64,000 nucleotides of DNA from Lysobacterales bacterium. Its GTDB lineage: Bacteria; Pseudomonadota; Gammaproteobacteria; Xanthomonadales; Ahniellaceae. The stretch's first letter is position 1, and each line of letters begins with the position of its first letter. A model generated the notes under the pieces. That model was not told the DNA's origin, did no database searches, and worked only from the letters and a program-made list of their open reading frames with translations. The stretch lies in the NCBI GenBank assembly GCA_016703225.1, contig JADJCM010000010.1:220734-284733 (forward strand). The letters are read 5' to 3'. Both the position numbers and the translations under genes were made by a program. This document shows positions 7,996 to 18,712 of the stretch, piece by piece.

Positions 7996-9078
7996 TCAGT
8001 GTTCGTCTTCCAGAAACATCACGCGGCGGGTGACGCCGCAGGTGAGTTCATAGCTGATGGTGCCGGCGGCGGTGGCGATGCGTTCGACCGGGAGTTCGGG
8101 TCCCCACAGCAGGACGCGGTCGTTGATCTTCGCGTCCGCGTGCTGGCGCAGGTCGATCGTCATCAGGTCCATCGAGACGCGGCCGATGATCGGCGCGCTG
8201 CGGCCGTGCAGGAGCACGGGCGTGCCGCCGGGCGCGCTGCGCGGGTAGCCGTCGCCGTAGCCGATCGCGACCACGCCTACGTCCATGTCTTCCGGGCATT
8301 CGTAGCTGCCGCCATAGCCGACGCGTTCGCCGCGACCGACGCGATTGATCGCGATCAGCTTGCTCGACAGGCTCATCGCCGGGCGCAGGCCGTCGTCGGC
8401 GCCGCAGCGCTCGTGCTCGACGCTGAGTCCGTACAGCGCACCGCCGGCGCGGACCCAGTCCGCGTGCGCGTCCGGGCAGTGCACGATGGCGGCGGAATTG
8501 GCGATCGAGCGTGCCGCGTGGGCATGTGCGGTGGCCAGCCGGAAGTGTCCGAGCTGGATCGCGGTGGCCGCTTGCGCGGGTTCGTCGGAACTGGCGAAGT
8601 GGCTCATCACCACGATCTCGGCATGCACGTTCGGCAGCGCGCGCAGTTCGGCGAGCAGGGCATCGGTGCGCGTCGGATCGAAGCCGAGCCGGTGCATGCC
8701 GGTGTCGAGCTTGAGCCAGACGCGCAACGGACGCGGGTCGCGGTCGGCGCGGAGCAGGGCCAGTTGGTGGTCGTGGTGGACGACGATGTCGAGGTCGAGC
8801 CGGCGCACTTCCAGCAGATCGCCGGCCTCATCGATGCCGGCCAGCACGACGATGCGGTGGCGGATGCCGGCGGCGCGCAGGCGCTGGCCGTCGGCGATGG
8901 CGGCGACGCCGAAGGCATCGGCACCGGACAATGCGCGCGCCACGCGCTCGAGCCCGTGGCCGTAGCCATCGGCCTTGATCACGGCCATCACCCGACTGTG
9001 CGGCGCCAGTGTGCGCACCCGCGCCAGATTGTGCTGCAACGCGCCGAGGTGGATCGTCGCGAAGGCCGATCGACTCAC
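7996..9078 (-). CDS. alr: Alanine racemase
   Basis: The 360-residue PLP enzyme interconverts L- and D-alanine for peptidoglycan. The catalytic lysine is K35 in AVIKADGYGHG, the second catalytic tyrosine Y255 is in VGYGGSY, and IGYGDGYPR and GRVSMDLMTID follow as in other fold-III racemases. The GTG start at 9078 overlaps the dnaB stop (GTGA) and has GGGAG seven bases upstream, so alr is translationally coupled to dnaB. The dnaB-alr order is conserved in many gammaproteobacteria. Confidence 0.95.
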   Translation of the reverse strand: MSRSAFATIHLGALQHNLARVRTLAPHSRVMAVIKADGYGHGLERVARALSGADAFGVAAIADGQRLRAAGIRHRIVVLAGIDEAGDLLEVRRLDLDIVVHHDHQLALLRADRDPRPLRVWLKLDTGMHRLGFDPTRTDALLAELRALPNVHAEIVVMSHFASSDEPAQAATAIQLGHFRLATAHAHAARSIANSAAIVHCPDAHADWVRAGGALYGLSVEHERCGADDGLRPAMSLSSKLIAINRVGRGERVGYGGSYECPEDMDVGVVAIGYGDGYPRSAPGGTPVLLHGRSAPIIGRVSMDLMTIDLRQHADAKINDRVLLWGPELPVERIATAAGTISYELTCGVTRRVMFLEDEH

Positions 9079-11939
9079 TCGAAGCTCCCGGCGAAACCGG
9101 CGGAGGCGTGGTTCTCGAACTTGGTGTAGTGACCGAGGAAGGTGAGCTTGACGCTGCCGGTAGGGCCGTTGCGCTGCTTGCCGATGATGATTTCGGCGAG
9201 GCCCTTGTCCGGCGATTCCTTGTTGTAGTAATCGTCGCGGTAGATGAACACGATCACGTCGGCGTCTTGCTCGATCGCGCCGGACTCGCGCAGGTCGGCC
9301 ATCACCGGGCGCTTGTCGGTGCGCTGTTCAAGCGAGCGGTTGAGCTGCGACAGCGCGATCACCGGCACGTTCAGTTCCTTGGCCAGCGCCTTCAGGCTGC
9401 GCGAGATCTCCGAGATTTCGGTGGCGCGGTTTTCACGCGTGCCGGGCACCGCCATCAGCTGCAGGTAGTCGATCACGATCAAGCCGAGGTCGTGTTCGCG
9501 CTTGAGGCGCCGCGCGCGGGCGCGCAGCTCGCCCGGCGACAGCGACGGCGTGTCGTCGATGAAAATCTTGGCGTCCTTGAGCAGGGTGATCGCCGAACTC
9601 ACCCGTGGCCAGTCGGCATCTTCGAGTTCGCCGGTGCGCAGATGCTGCTGGTTGATGCGGCCGAGCGAGGAAATCAGACGAAACGCCAGCTGCGACGCCG
9701 ACATTTCCATCGAAAACACCGCCACCGCCTTCTTGCCCTTGATCGCCGCGTACTCGGCCATGTTCAGCGCCAGGGCAGTGTTGTGCACGCAGATGTCATT
9801 GGCGACGAAGTTGTGGGTGGCGGGTACGGTCAAGTCGTACACCTGCTTGTCGCCGAGCGGCGTGATCCGTTCGATGCGGTCCCAGAACACGTCGGAGTGC
9901 GCGAGCGCCATCAGTTCGGGTGCGTCGAGGACCATCGCGATCGCGGCCAGGTGCGGGCGCGTCAGCGCGCGACGACCGACATGGCTGTTGGAATCGTTGT
10001 AGCCGGCGCGGCGTGCGAGCTCGGCCCAGCTCATTGCACCCTTGGCCGCTGCAATCTGCTGCCAGATGCTGGCCGGGATCAGGTCGACATTGCTGCGCTG
10101 GTTGCGGCCAAGCAGGGCGGTGCGAACCCGCGCGATGGCGGCGGCTTTGCCGTGGATGCCGATGGCGTCCACGAACTGCGCCAGCGACCCGGCATCGGTA
10201 ATTTCGAGCTGCCAGCTCGAGCGGCGCGCGTCGCGATAGCGCACCCAGCGCTGGCGAAGCTTGGCGACGATCCCGAAACGCAGCAGCAGGTGCTGGATTT
10301 GGCGCGCCAGCTTTTCGCTGACGCTGGCATAGCCGACCTGCGGCTGGCCGCTGCTGAGCACGCTCGCCCAGCCGTCGGTCGCGAACAGCCGGTTCAGGAA
10401 CAGCGCGAGCTGTTCGCGCTGCAGTCGGAACACCGGCGCCGGCACGAATTTGCCGTGCGCCGACGGGCGCTCCAGGCCGAGTTGGCGCAGCCACAGCGTC
10501 AGCGCATTCGGCGTGTTGTGGCGGGCGGCCTGCGCCGTGGAAACATCCCAGTCGAGCAGTGCGCCCAGTCGTTCCGCAGTGGCCGCGTTCGGCACCGTGC
10601 GCGCCTGCATGCAGTGCGTGACGCTGGCCGCGCTCACGCCGACCGCGTGCGCCAGTTGCCGCTGCGGCAATGCTTGTGCCGCGAGCGCTTGCTGCAATCC
10701 CGCGGCGAAAGTGCGACGTTTTTCAATCACGCATTCGCTGTCGGCGCAGATGCGCCAGGTCGGTGTGCGGATGCGTTCGTGCGCGTGCTCCGGCGACGCC
10801 CGGACGCCGCCGAACTCGGCGACGCTGGCGACGAAGTCCGCAGCGATGTCCGGGTTGCCATCGGTGAAGCGCGGCGTGCTGCCGGTGAGGCCGCCGTCGC
10901 CGATCAGGTAGGCGAGCAGCTTGACCTCGCACTCCCGCCAGATTGCATCGCCAAAGGTATTCAGTACCCGTGGCACGGCGATCCAGTCGCCGGCCTGCAG
11001 TTCGGCGAGCGGCTTCCATCCCTCCGGTGTGAGGAAAGGATGCGGCAGCGTCGTCTCGACCCTGCGACCGAGCCGCGTGCCGACTTCGAACACCGGTTTC
11101 ATGCCGTCGTCGATGTAGTCGCTGGGCAGCGTGCGGTGCAGCCGGAAATCGTCGCCTAGCGTGGCGAGGCCGGTATCGCGACGCGCAACGATTTCGGCCA
11201 TGGTGACGATGCTGCCGTCGTCGGCAACCAGTTCGGCATCGTGCGACAGGCACTTTCCCATCGACGGTCTCGCCGCGAGGATGATCAGGTCGGAGGGCTG
11301 CAGACCGGCGGTCATCTCGTCGAAGTCGCGCAGTCCGGTGGCGATGCCGGTGACCGCGCCGCGGTTCTCGTAGCGGTGCTGCAGTTGCGCGAAGGCTTCC
11401 TTGACTGCCGCGCCCATGGTGACGAAGCCCTTGCGCCCGCGCGCGCCGGCCTCGGCGATGCGGAACACCTTTTGCTCGGCGGTTTCCAGCAGTTCGTGGC
11501 TGGAGCGGCCCTCGGGCACGAAGGCGTCGCCGGCGATCTCGGTGCCGGCGTCGATCAGCTGTCGCAGCACCGACTTCTCGCGAACGATATCGGCATAGGA
11601 GACGATGTTCGCCGCGGACGGCGTGGTGTTGGCGAGCTCCAGGATGTAGCGCGATCCGCCGACCAGTTCGGCGATGCCCTGGGCGTCGAACCATTCGCCG
11701 AGGGTGACGGCATCGGCCGGCATGCCCTTGTTCGACAGTTCGCCGATGGCGCGGAAGATCAGCGCGTGGTCGCGACGATAGAAGTCCTGTTCGTTGATAC
11801 GGTCGGCAACCTTGTCCCAGGCCTCGGCCGAGAGCATCAGTCCACCGAGCACGGCCTGTTCGGCCTCGACCGAATTCGGCGGAACCCGCAGTGCATCGAC
11901 TTTCTTCGCGGCGGGGAAGGATTCGGGACGGGCGGCCAT
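9075..11939 (-). CDS. dnaB: Replicative DNA helicase DnaB carrying an intein
   Basis: The 954-residue precursor encodes DnaB interrupted by an intein. The N-extein has the DnaB N-terminal domain (PPNSVEAEQAVLGGLML) and ends at RPSMGK of Walker A. The C-extein resumes with TALALNMAE and carries VFSMEMSASQL, LIVIDYLQLM and ALSQLNRSLE, ending with a short tail. Spliced DnaB would be about 463 residues, the normal size. The ATG at 11939 is chosen over an upstream in-frame TTG at 12002 because GAGGAAG precedes it and the resulting N-terminus matches related DnaB proteins. Without splicing the ATP-binding loop is split, so splicing should be required for replication. Confidence 0.95.
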   Translation of the reverse strand: MAARPESFPAAKKVDALRVPPNSVEAEQAVLGGLMLSAEAWDKVADRINEQDFYRRDHALIFRAIGELSNKGMPADAVTLGEWFDAQGIAELVGGSRYILELANTTPSAANIVSYADIVREKSVLRQLIDAGTEIAGDAFVPEGRSSHELLETAEQKVFRIAEAGARGRKGFVTMGAAVKEAFAQLQHRYENRGAVTGIATGLRDFDEMTAGLQPSDLIILAARPSMGKCLSHDAELVADDGSIVTMAEIVARRDTGLATLGDDFRLHRTLPSDYIDDGMKPVFEVGTRLGRRVETTLPHPFLTPEGWKPLAELQAGDWIAVPRVLNTFGDAIWRECEVKLLAYLIGDGGLTGSTPRFTDGNPDIAADFVASVAEFGGVRASPEHAHERIRTPTWRICADSECVIEKRRTFAAGLQQALAAQALPQRQLAHAVGVSAASVTHCMQARTVPNAATAERLGALLDWDVSTAQAARHNTPNALTLWLRQLGLERPSAHGKFVPAPVFRLQREQLALFLNRLFATDGWASVLSSGQPQVGYASVSEKLARQIQHLLLRFGIVAKLRQRWVRYRDARRSSWQLEITDAGSLAQFVDAIGIHGKAAAIARVRTALLGRNQRSNVDLIPASIWQQIAAAKGAMSWAELARRAGYNDSNSHVGRRALTRPHLAAIAMVLDAPELMALAHSDVFWDRIERITPLGDKQVYDLTVPATHNFVANDICVHNTALALNMAEYAAIKGKKAVAVFSMEMSASQLAFRLISSLGRINQQHLRTGELEDADWPRVSSAITLLKDAKIFIDDTPSLSPGELRARARRLKREHDLGLIVIDYLQLMAVPGTRENRATEISEISRSLKALAKELNVPVIALSQLNRSLEQRTDKRPVMADLRESGAIEQDADVIVFIYRDDYYNKESPDKGLAEIIIGKQRNGPTGSVKLTFLGHYTKFENHASAGFAGSFE
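9780..11252 (-). mobile_element. DnaB intein with LAGLIDADG homing endonuclease and HTH-like insertions
   Basis: The intein is about 491 residues and lies between GK and T of the Walker A motif. It begins with Cys (CLSHDAEL), has the block B pattern TLPHPFLTPEGW, and ends with VYDLTVPATHNFVANDICVHN-type blocks F and G closing in His-Asn; the +1 residue is Thr. Two LAGLIDADG-like motifs (LLAYLIGDGGLT and LNRLFATDGWAS) mark a homing endonuclease. Between them is an XRE-like helix-turn-helix (LPQRQLAHAVGVSAASVTHC), and a second HTH-like stretch (SWAELARRAGYNDSNSHV) lies before block F. All splice residues look intact. Confidence 0.92.
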
Positions 11940-12121
11940 GGCGGTACTTCCTCGGGCAGGCGTGGATGGTAGTGGCTGCAGTGTGGGTACCGTTGCAGAC
12001 AAGGTTGTGGATAGATTCTGGACATCTCAGGGGCTGCGACCGTGGCGACGGTGCCGGAATGTCAACGATTCGGTGCGCACCGGTAGTCGCATCGCCGCAG
12101 TTCGCCTATCATCGCCGGGTC

Positions 12122-13024
12122 ATGTCCGAGACCCGTGCCCTCACCATCCTGTTCGCCGACGTCAGCGGTTCGACCAAGCTGTTCGAGCTGCGCGGCGACG
12201 TCGAGGCGCGCGCCATCATCGCGCGTGTGCTCGAAGCCCTGACCGGCATTGCCGGCATCCATGGCGGCAAGCTGATCAAGACCATCGGCGACGAGATCAT
12301 GTGCACCTTCCCCGGCGCGCTGAACGGCATCCTCGCCGCCGTCGACCTGCAGAAGCGGGTCTCGCACGACGCCATCTTCGTCAAGGACAACGTCGGCATC
12401 CGCATCGGTCTGCACCACGGTGACGCCTTGGTCGAGGACGGCGATGTCTATGGCGACGCGGTGAATACCGCCGCGCGCATGGCCTCGACCGCCAAGCGCG
12501 AGCAGATCGTCACCACCGCCAGCAGTCTGCGCGGCATGACCAACGTCGGCAGCATCAAGACGCGCCAGCTCGGCGCGGTGCGCGTCGCCGGCAAGATGGA
12601 ACCGATCGAGATCGTCGACGTGATCTGGCAGGAAGACCTGTCCAACGTGACCACGGTGCAGCGCGCGATCCGCCTCGACGACATTCCCGGAGCCGGGGGC
12701 GCCAAGCTGACGCTGCGCTACAAGGGTCGGATGATGGAGCTGGGCGCGGCCTCGCAGCCGTTCACGCTCGGTCGCGATCCGAACTCCAGCCTGGTGATCG
12801 ACGCCGAGTGGGTTTCGCGCAACCACGCCTCGATCGAGTTCAAACGCGGCTACTTCATGATCGGTGACCGCAGCACCAATGGCACCTTCGTGCGCCTCGG
12901 AGAAGACGAAGAACTGCGCCTGCACCGCGACGAGATCCATCTGCGCAAGTCCGGCACGATCAGTCTGGGTCAGGCCGGAGCGATCAATACCGAGCACATC
13001 CTGTACTACCAGTGCACGCCCTGA
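12122..13024 (+). CDS. Class III nucleotide cyclase with C-terminal FHA domain
   Basis: The 300-residue protein joins a class III adenylate/guanylate cyclase catalytic domain to an FHA domain. In the first part the metal-binding aspartates are D13 in LFADVSGSTKL and D57 in KTIGDEIM, followed by GIRIGLHHGDAL and GDVYGDAVNTAARMA. The FHA part (about residues 215-285) has FTLGRDP, VSRNHA and STNGTFV, the phosphothreonine-binding core. It is probably cytosolic and links phosphorylation sensing to cAMP or cGMP synthesis; the product nucleotide is not certain. It runs divergently from dnaB. Confidence 0.88.
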   Translation: MSETRALTILFADVSGSTKLFELRGDVEARAIIARVLEALTGIAGIHGGKLIKTIGDEIMCTFPGALNGILAAVDLQKRVSHDAIFVKDNVGIRIGLHHGDALVEDGDVYGDAVNTAARMASTAKREQIVTTASSLRGMTNVGSIKTRQLGAVRVAGKMEPIEIVDVIWQEDLSNVTTVQRAIRLDDIPGAGGAKLTLRYKGRMMELGAASQPFTLGRDPNSSLVIDAEWVSRNHASIEFKRGYFMIGDRSTNGTFVRLGEDEELRLHRDEIHLRKSGTISLGQAGAINTEHILYYQCTP

Positions 13025-13054
13025 CCAGGTTCGCGCACTGGTTCTCCGATCGCG

Positions 13055-13081
13055 ATTGCGCCGGCCTCGTGCCGGCGCAAT
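13055..13081. terminator. Intergenic hairpin between convergent genes
   Basis: A perfect 11-base-pair stem (ATTGCGCCGGC with GCCGGCGCAAT) closes a five-base loop. It lies in the 69-base gap between the convergent cyclase and DUF3011 genes and probably terminates transcription from both sides, although the T-run is short. Confidence 0.65.
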
Positions 13082-13093
13082 GCGTTTCCGGGT

Positions 13094-14107
13094 TCAGTCG
13101 ATCACGAAGTCGCCGCGGCAGCCGCGGTCAACCCAGACGCCACGGCGGTCCCAGCCCCAGCTGACGCCTTCCTGGCACGGCGTCTTGCTGACCTGGCGGT
13201 CGAGCCGTGCGCCGTAGCGGATGTCGGCCGGGCAGACACGCCGACGACCCTCGATCGATTCGCAGCGCAGTACGTTGTAGCCGCCATAGCCGCCGCCGGG
13301 CGGGCGGTAGCCTGGATCGACGCGGAACTCGCCGCGGCAGCCGCCGGAAACGTAGATCCCGCGGGGGTTGAAGTTCCAGTTGCTGCCGAGCGTGCAACGG
13401 GTGCGACTCACCTGGCGCTCCAGTTCAACGCGGCCGCGGCCGATGTCGAACGGACAGAATGCCTGGCGCAGATCGATCGATTCACAGCGGATCAGGTACT
13501 CGTCTTCCAGACCCCAGTCGGGCTCGCCGTAACCGGGTTGGCCGTAGCCGGGCGGGCCGTAGCCGGATCCGCCGGTCTGGAATTCGCCGCGGCAGCCGCG
13601 ATCGACCCAGATGAAACCGTTGTCGTAGCCCCAGGTGCGGCCGGCCACGCAGACGCCACGGCTCATTTGCCGGATCAGCTCGACGCCACCGCGAGTATCC
13701 GCCGCGCAGCGCGCGTAGCGGCTGTCGATGGATTCGCAAACCACCGAATCGGCGTAGCCGGGCTGGCCGCCACCGTCATGCTCGCCATAGCCGTCCCCAG
13801 GGTGCGCCGGTGATTGCGAGCCGATTTCGAACTTGCCGGCGCAGCCGCCGCTGACCCAGATGCCCCCCGCACGCGTGCCCCAGGTGCGACCCTGGGTGCA
13901 GCGACCGTAGGAAAGTTCTTCGGTCAAGCGTACGCCGTAGCGGGTTTCCGCCGGACAGAAGCTCTCGCGGCCATTGGGTGATTCGCACACGATCAACCCA
14001 TAGGACGTGTGCTTCGCCTGCGGTTGCGCCTGGGTGGTCGGGGCTGCGAGCAGCGCCAACAGCCCCGCGCTGAACAGTCCGGCCAGTTGCAGCATTCGGT
14101 ATCGCAT
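13094..14107 (-). CDS. Secreted protein with four DUF3011 repeats
   Basis: The 337-residue product has a signal peptide (LLALLAAPTTQAQA-like) and four copies of a repeat of roughly 55-60 residues. Each copy has the pattern V-C-E-S at its start, C-P/A-A-D/E-T/I-R-x-G, a middle Cys in the R-x-C-x-x-G-x-T/S-W part, and W-V-D/S-R/G-G-C-x-G-x-F at its end. This is the DUF3011 repeat, common in Xanthomonadales. The conserved cysteines suggest disulphides in the periplasm or outside the cell. Glycine/proline/tyrosine-rich linkers separate the repeats. Function is unknown. Confidence 0.85.
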   Translation of the reverse strand: MRYRMLQLAGLFSAGLLALLAAPTTQAQPQAKHTSYGLIVCESPNGRESFCPAETRYGVRLTEELSYGRCTQGRTWGTRAGGIWVSGGCAGKFEIGSQSPAHPGDGYGEHDGGGQPGYADSVVCESIDSRYARCAADTRGGVELIRQMSRGVCVAGRTWGYDNGFIWVDRGCRGEFQTGGSGYGPPGYGQPGYGEPDWGLEDEYLIRCESIDLRQAFCPFDIGRGRVELERQVSRTRCTLGSNWNFNPRGIYVSGGCRGEFRVDPGYRPPGGGYGGYNVLRCESIEGRRRVCPADIRYGARLDRQVSKTPCQEGVSWGWDRRGVWVDRGCRGDFVID

Positions 14108-14220
14108 CGTCGCTCTCCGCTTGAGGAGGCCGAAGTGTGCGACGAACGCGGCATTCGGGCAATGCGCCCGGATGCGCTGGCTCAGCGCGCGTTGCGCAAC
14201 GGCAACGCGCGCCGAATGGC

Positions 14221-16071
<1,851 letters not shown>

Positions 16072-16213
16072 CGGAGATCCGTTCCGGACAGGGATTGCCG
16101 GTGGTTGGGTAGGGAAAACGGGGGGCGCGGGGCGCCGAGAGGCGGCGGAGTATAGCCGAGCCGGATGACAATCCGACTCGCATCGGTGAAACCCGTTCAG
16201 GCATCATCCGCGG

Positions 16214-16873
16214 ATGAACGCCAAGCTCCGCATCTTCCTCGCCGCAGTCACGGCCACGCTGTTCTGCATCGGCTTCGCCATCGACCTGGATTGGCGGTTG
16301 ATGTTGGTGCTGAAACTGGTGCCGGTCGCGCTGGCGCTGGATTGGCTGCGCGCGCAGGGCGAACCCGGTCGATATCGGTTCTGGATCGCAGTCGGTCTCG
16401 GCTGGTCCCTGCTCGGAGATGCCCTGTTGGCATTGCCGGAGGACCGCTTCATCGCCGGGCTGGTCGCGTTCCTGCTCGCGCATGTGGTGTACATCGCCGC
16501 CTATCTCGGGCGATCGCGCGCGCCGGCAGCAAGCTGGTTGGGCGCGGCCGCACTCGCGGTCGTCGGCATCCTGCTGGCCTTGCACCGCTTCGGCGAACTC
16601 GGGCCGATGCGTTTGCCAGTGACGATCTATGCGCTCGTGATCGGCGTGATGTTGTGGCGTGCCGCAGCACTGGCCGCGCTCGACCGCGCTGGTCGCTGGG
16701 CGCTGATCGGCGCGGTCCTGTTTGTGGCCAGCGATGCGGTGCTGGCCTGGAACCGTTTCGTCGATCACGAACCGGCGCTGCGTTATCTCAACATCCTGCT
16801 GTACTGGGCCGGGCAGTGGGGCATCGCCGCGTCGGTGGTGCTGCATCGTGCCGGGCTGCGGGCGCGGCTATGA
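16214..16873 (+). CDS. YhhN/TMEM86-type lysoplasmalogenase-like membrane protein
   Basis: The 219-residue protein has about seven or eight hydrophobic segments and the YhhN-family motifs VLKLVPVALAL, GLGWSLLGDALLALP and VAFLLAHVVYIAAY, where conserved aspartates line the active site. Human TMEM86B hydrolyses lysoplasmalogens. The bacterial relatives are assumed to act on similar lipids, but the substrate here is unknown. It ends 28 bases before ppiB and may be co-transcribed with it. Confidence 0.8.
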   Translation: MNAKLRIFLAAVTATLFCIGFAIDLDWRLMLVLKLVPVALALDWLRAQGEPGRYRFWIAVGLGWSLLGDALLALPEDRFIAGLVAFLLAHVVYIAAYLGRSRAPAASWLGAAALAVVGILLALHRFGELGPMRLPVTIYALVIGVMLWRAAALAALDRAGRWALIGAVLFVASDAVLAWNRFVDHEPALRYLNILLYWAGQWGIAASVVLHRAGLRARL

Positions 16874-16901
16874 TGCGCGCCCCGAACCCAAGGAGCCCGT
16901 C

Positions 16902-17420
16902 ATGTCCAACCTGCAAGCCCAGATCAACCTCGGTCGCGGCACCATCCACGTCCAGCTGTTTGCCGACCAGGCGCCGTTCACCGTCGCCAATTTCGTCAAC
17001 CTCGCGCGTCGCAAGTACTACGACGGACTCAGCTTTCACCGCGTGATCCCGGACTTCATGATTCAGGGCGGCTGCCCCGAGGGCAGCGGTCGCGGTGGCC
17101 CCGGCTACAAGTTCGACGACGAAATCGTGCCCGCGCTGCGTCACGAGAAGGGCGTGCTGTCGATGGCCAACGCCGGTTCCTTCGGCGGCAAGGGCACCAA
17201 TGGCAGCCAGTTCTTCATCACCCACGTCGCCACCCCGTGGCTGGATGGCAAGCACACCGTGTTCGGCAAGGTCGTCGGTGCCGCCGACCAGACCCTGGTC
17301 GACGCCGTTCGTCAGGGCGACACGATCGGCTCGATCACCATCGAAGGCGACTACAGCGCGCTATTCGACAAGACCCGTGCCCAGCTCGACGCCTGGAACG
17401 CGATTCTCGACCAGCGCTGA
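16902..17420 (+). CDS. ppiB: Peptidyl-prolyl cis-trans isomerase B (cyclophilin)
   Basis: The 172-residue protein is a cytosolic cyclophilin without signal peptide. It has FHRVIPDFMIQGGCPEGSGRGGPGYKF and LSMANAG, then GSQFFIT; the catalytic arginine is in FHRVI and the substrate-pocket residues in FMIQGG and SQFFIT. A good Shine-Dalgarno (AAGGAG) precedes ATG 16902. A C-terminal extension of about ten residues (RAQLDAWNAILDQR) goes beyond E. coli PpiB. Confidence 0.95.
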   Translation: MSNLQAQINLGRGTIHVQLFADQAPFTVANFVNLARRKYYDGLSFHRVIPDFMIQGGCPEGSGRGGPGYKFDDEIVPALRHEKGVLSMANAGSFGGKGTNGSQFFITHVATPWLDGKHTVFGKVVGAADQTLVDAVRQGDTIGSITIEGDYSALFDKTRAQLDAWNAILDQR

Positions 17421-17515
17421 TTCGGCATCTGCGGGGCTCCAGTGGGGGCGAGTCGAGGCTCGCTATGCTTGTGCTCGCCTGGCGGCGGTTCGTCGCCGCG
17501 TCCAAGGAGTTGCCC

Positions 17516-18085
17516 GTGCGCGTTTCTGCCGTTGTGCTGATGGTTGGGGTGCTGTCCGGTTCGCTGGTTTCCGCCGCAGAGCCGGCAGAGATCCGGCGTG
17601 AACCGCTGCCGCTGCAAGTTCAGCAGCCGGTGCAGGACCTGAGTGTGCTGGCACCCGGTTTGCGCGAGTGGGTGGAGAGCGAGGGGCAGCGGCGCGCGCG
17701 CAGCGAGGCGGAACCGCACCCCGACGAGCTGCGTGCCGCGGTACGCGAGCGTTTGCAGGGCCAGTCGTTTTCGGATGTCGATGTCGAGGCCCTGGTGCAA
17801 CTCGTGTTGGTGCAGTGTGCCGCGCAGGCGGAGGCGGATCTGCGTGACCTGACCGCGGCGATGCAGGCGCAAAAGGAGCGCCGCGGCAGTGCCCGCCAGC
17901 CGGACAACGCGATCACGCCGACTGCGAGATCCGTCCAGTCGGTTCAGCGCGTGGACCGCGAAAGTCTGCAGCAGCTGAAGCTGCAGCAGGCGATGGATCG
18001 ACGCGAGAAGGCACTCGAGGTGCTGGCGAACCTGCTCAAGAAGCAGTCCGACACATCCATGTCCGCCATCCAGAACCTCAAGTAG
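17516..18085 (+). CDS. Unrecognised secreted helical protein
   Basis: The 189-residue product starts with a signal peptide (VRVSAVVLMVGVLSGSLVSAAEP). The mature part is rich in Glu, Gln, Arg and Ala, with helical stretches, one Cys, and a C-terminal coiled-coil-like segment (ESLQQLKLQQAMDRREKALE and on). The GTG at 17516 is chosen because AAGGAG lies six bases upstream; an upstream ATG at 17465 lacks one. No family is recognised. The charged C-terminal helix recalls periplasmic adaptor proteins, but this is speculation. Confidence 0.6.
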   Translation: MRVSAVVLMVGVLSGSLVSAAEPAEIRREPLPLQVQQPVQDLSVLAPGLREWVESEGQRRARSEAEPHPDELRAAVRERLQGQSFSDVDVEALVQLVLVQCAAQAEADLRDLTAAMQAQKERRGSARQPDNAITPTARSVQSVQRVDRESLQQLKLQQAMDRREKALEVLANLLKKQSDTSMSAIQNLK

Positions 18086-18115
18086 GCGGTGCTGCGGGTT
18101 CGCGAGCAACACCCG

Positions 18116-18712
18116 CTACTTGCGGATGCGGAGGCTGGCCAGCAACTGATCGACGTGGGCGGCATCGCGCGGGTGGTAGTACTCCGCCGGCGCCGAGAAC
18201 CAGATCAGGTTCAGTTTTTTCTTGCGCTCGAAGAAGGTGAGGTTGCCGAGGTAGTGCAGGCCGTTGCCGAGGTCGAAAGCGACGTCGAAGCGGAACGCGG
18301 TGGTGTCACCGATCGTGAGCGGGTGCAGGTTGCTGGTGCGCACGTTGGCCACGCCGAGTTCGGTGATGGCGTCGCGCAGCACCGCCTCGATCTCGGGGGC
18401 GTCCATGCCGGTGCGGTAGAAGGCCCCGTCGGGGTGGCGCTTGCTCGCGCGACCGGCGCCGAAAACGTGGTACCTGTCGCGGATGTTGCCGAGGTACAGC
18501 AGGCGGTTCAACGCGCTGCCGTCGATGGTCCAGAGTTCACCGTCGTAGAAGCGGTAACGTGCCCACTCGTTCGGTGCAGTCACTTCGATGATGCGCGCCA
18601 CGCGCGTCGGTTCGTCCGCGCGCACCAGTCCCGGAGGTCCACCGCAGGCGACCAGCAGCAGCGACGCGGCGACCGCGAGCCAGCGAAGAGGACGGAGATC
18701 AATGGTTCGCAT
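18116..18712 (-). CDS. Putative lipoprotein of unknown function
   Basis: The 198-residue product has a lipoprotein signal (LAVAASLLLVAC, lipobox LVAC). The rest is a globular domain with WARYRFYDGELWTIDG, LYLGNIRDRYHVFGAG, and FRFDVAFDLGNGLHYLGNLT; no family is assigned. Its start overlaps the end of the M48 protease gene by 14 bases, so it is the third gene of an operon (20725 to 18116) whose products all carry lipoboxes. Confidence 0.65.
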   Translation of the reverse strand: MRTIDLRPLRWLAVAASLLLVACGGPPGLVRADEPTRVARIIEVTAPNEWARYRFYDGELWTIDGSALNRLLYLGNIRDRYHVFGAGRASKRHPDGAFYRTGMDAPEIEAVLRDAITELGVANVRTSNLHPLTIGDTTAFRFDVAFDLGNGLHYLGNLTFFERKKKLNLIWFSAPAEYYHPRDAAHVDQLLASLRIRK

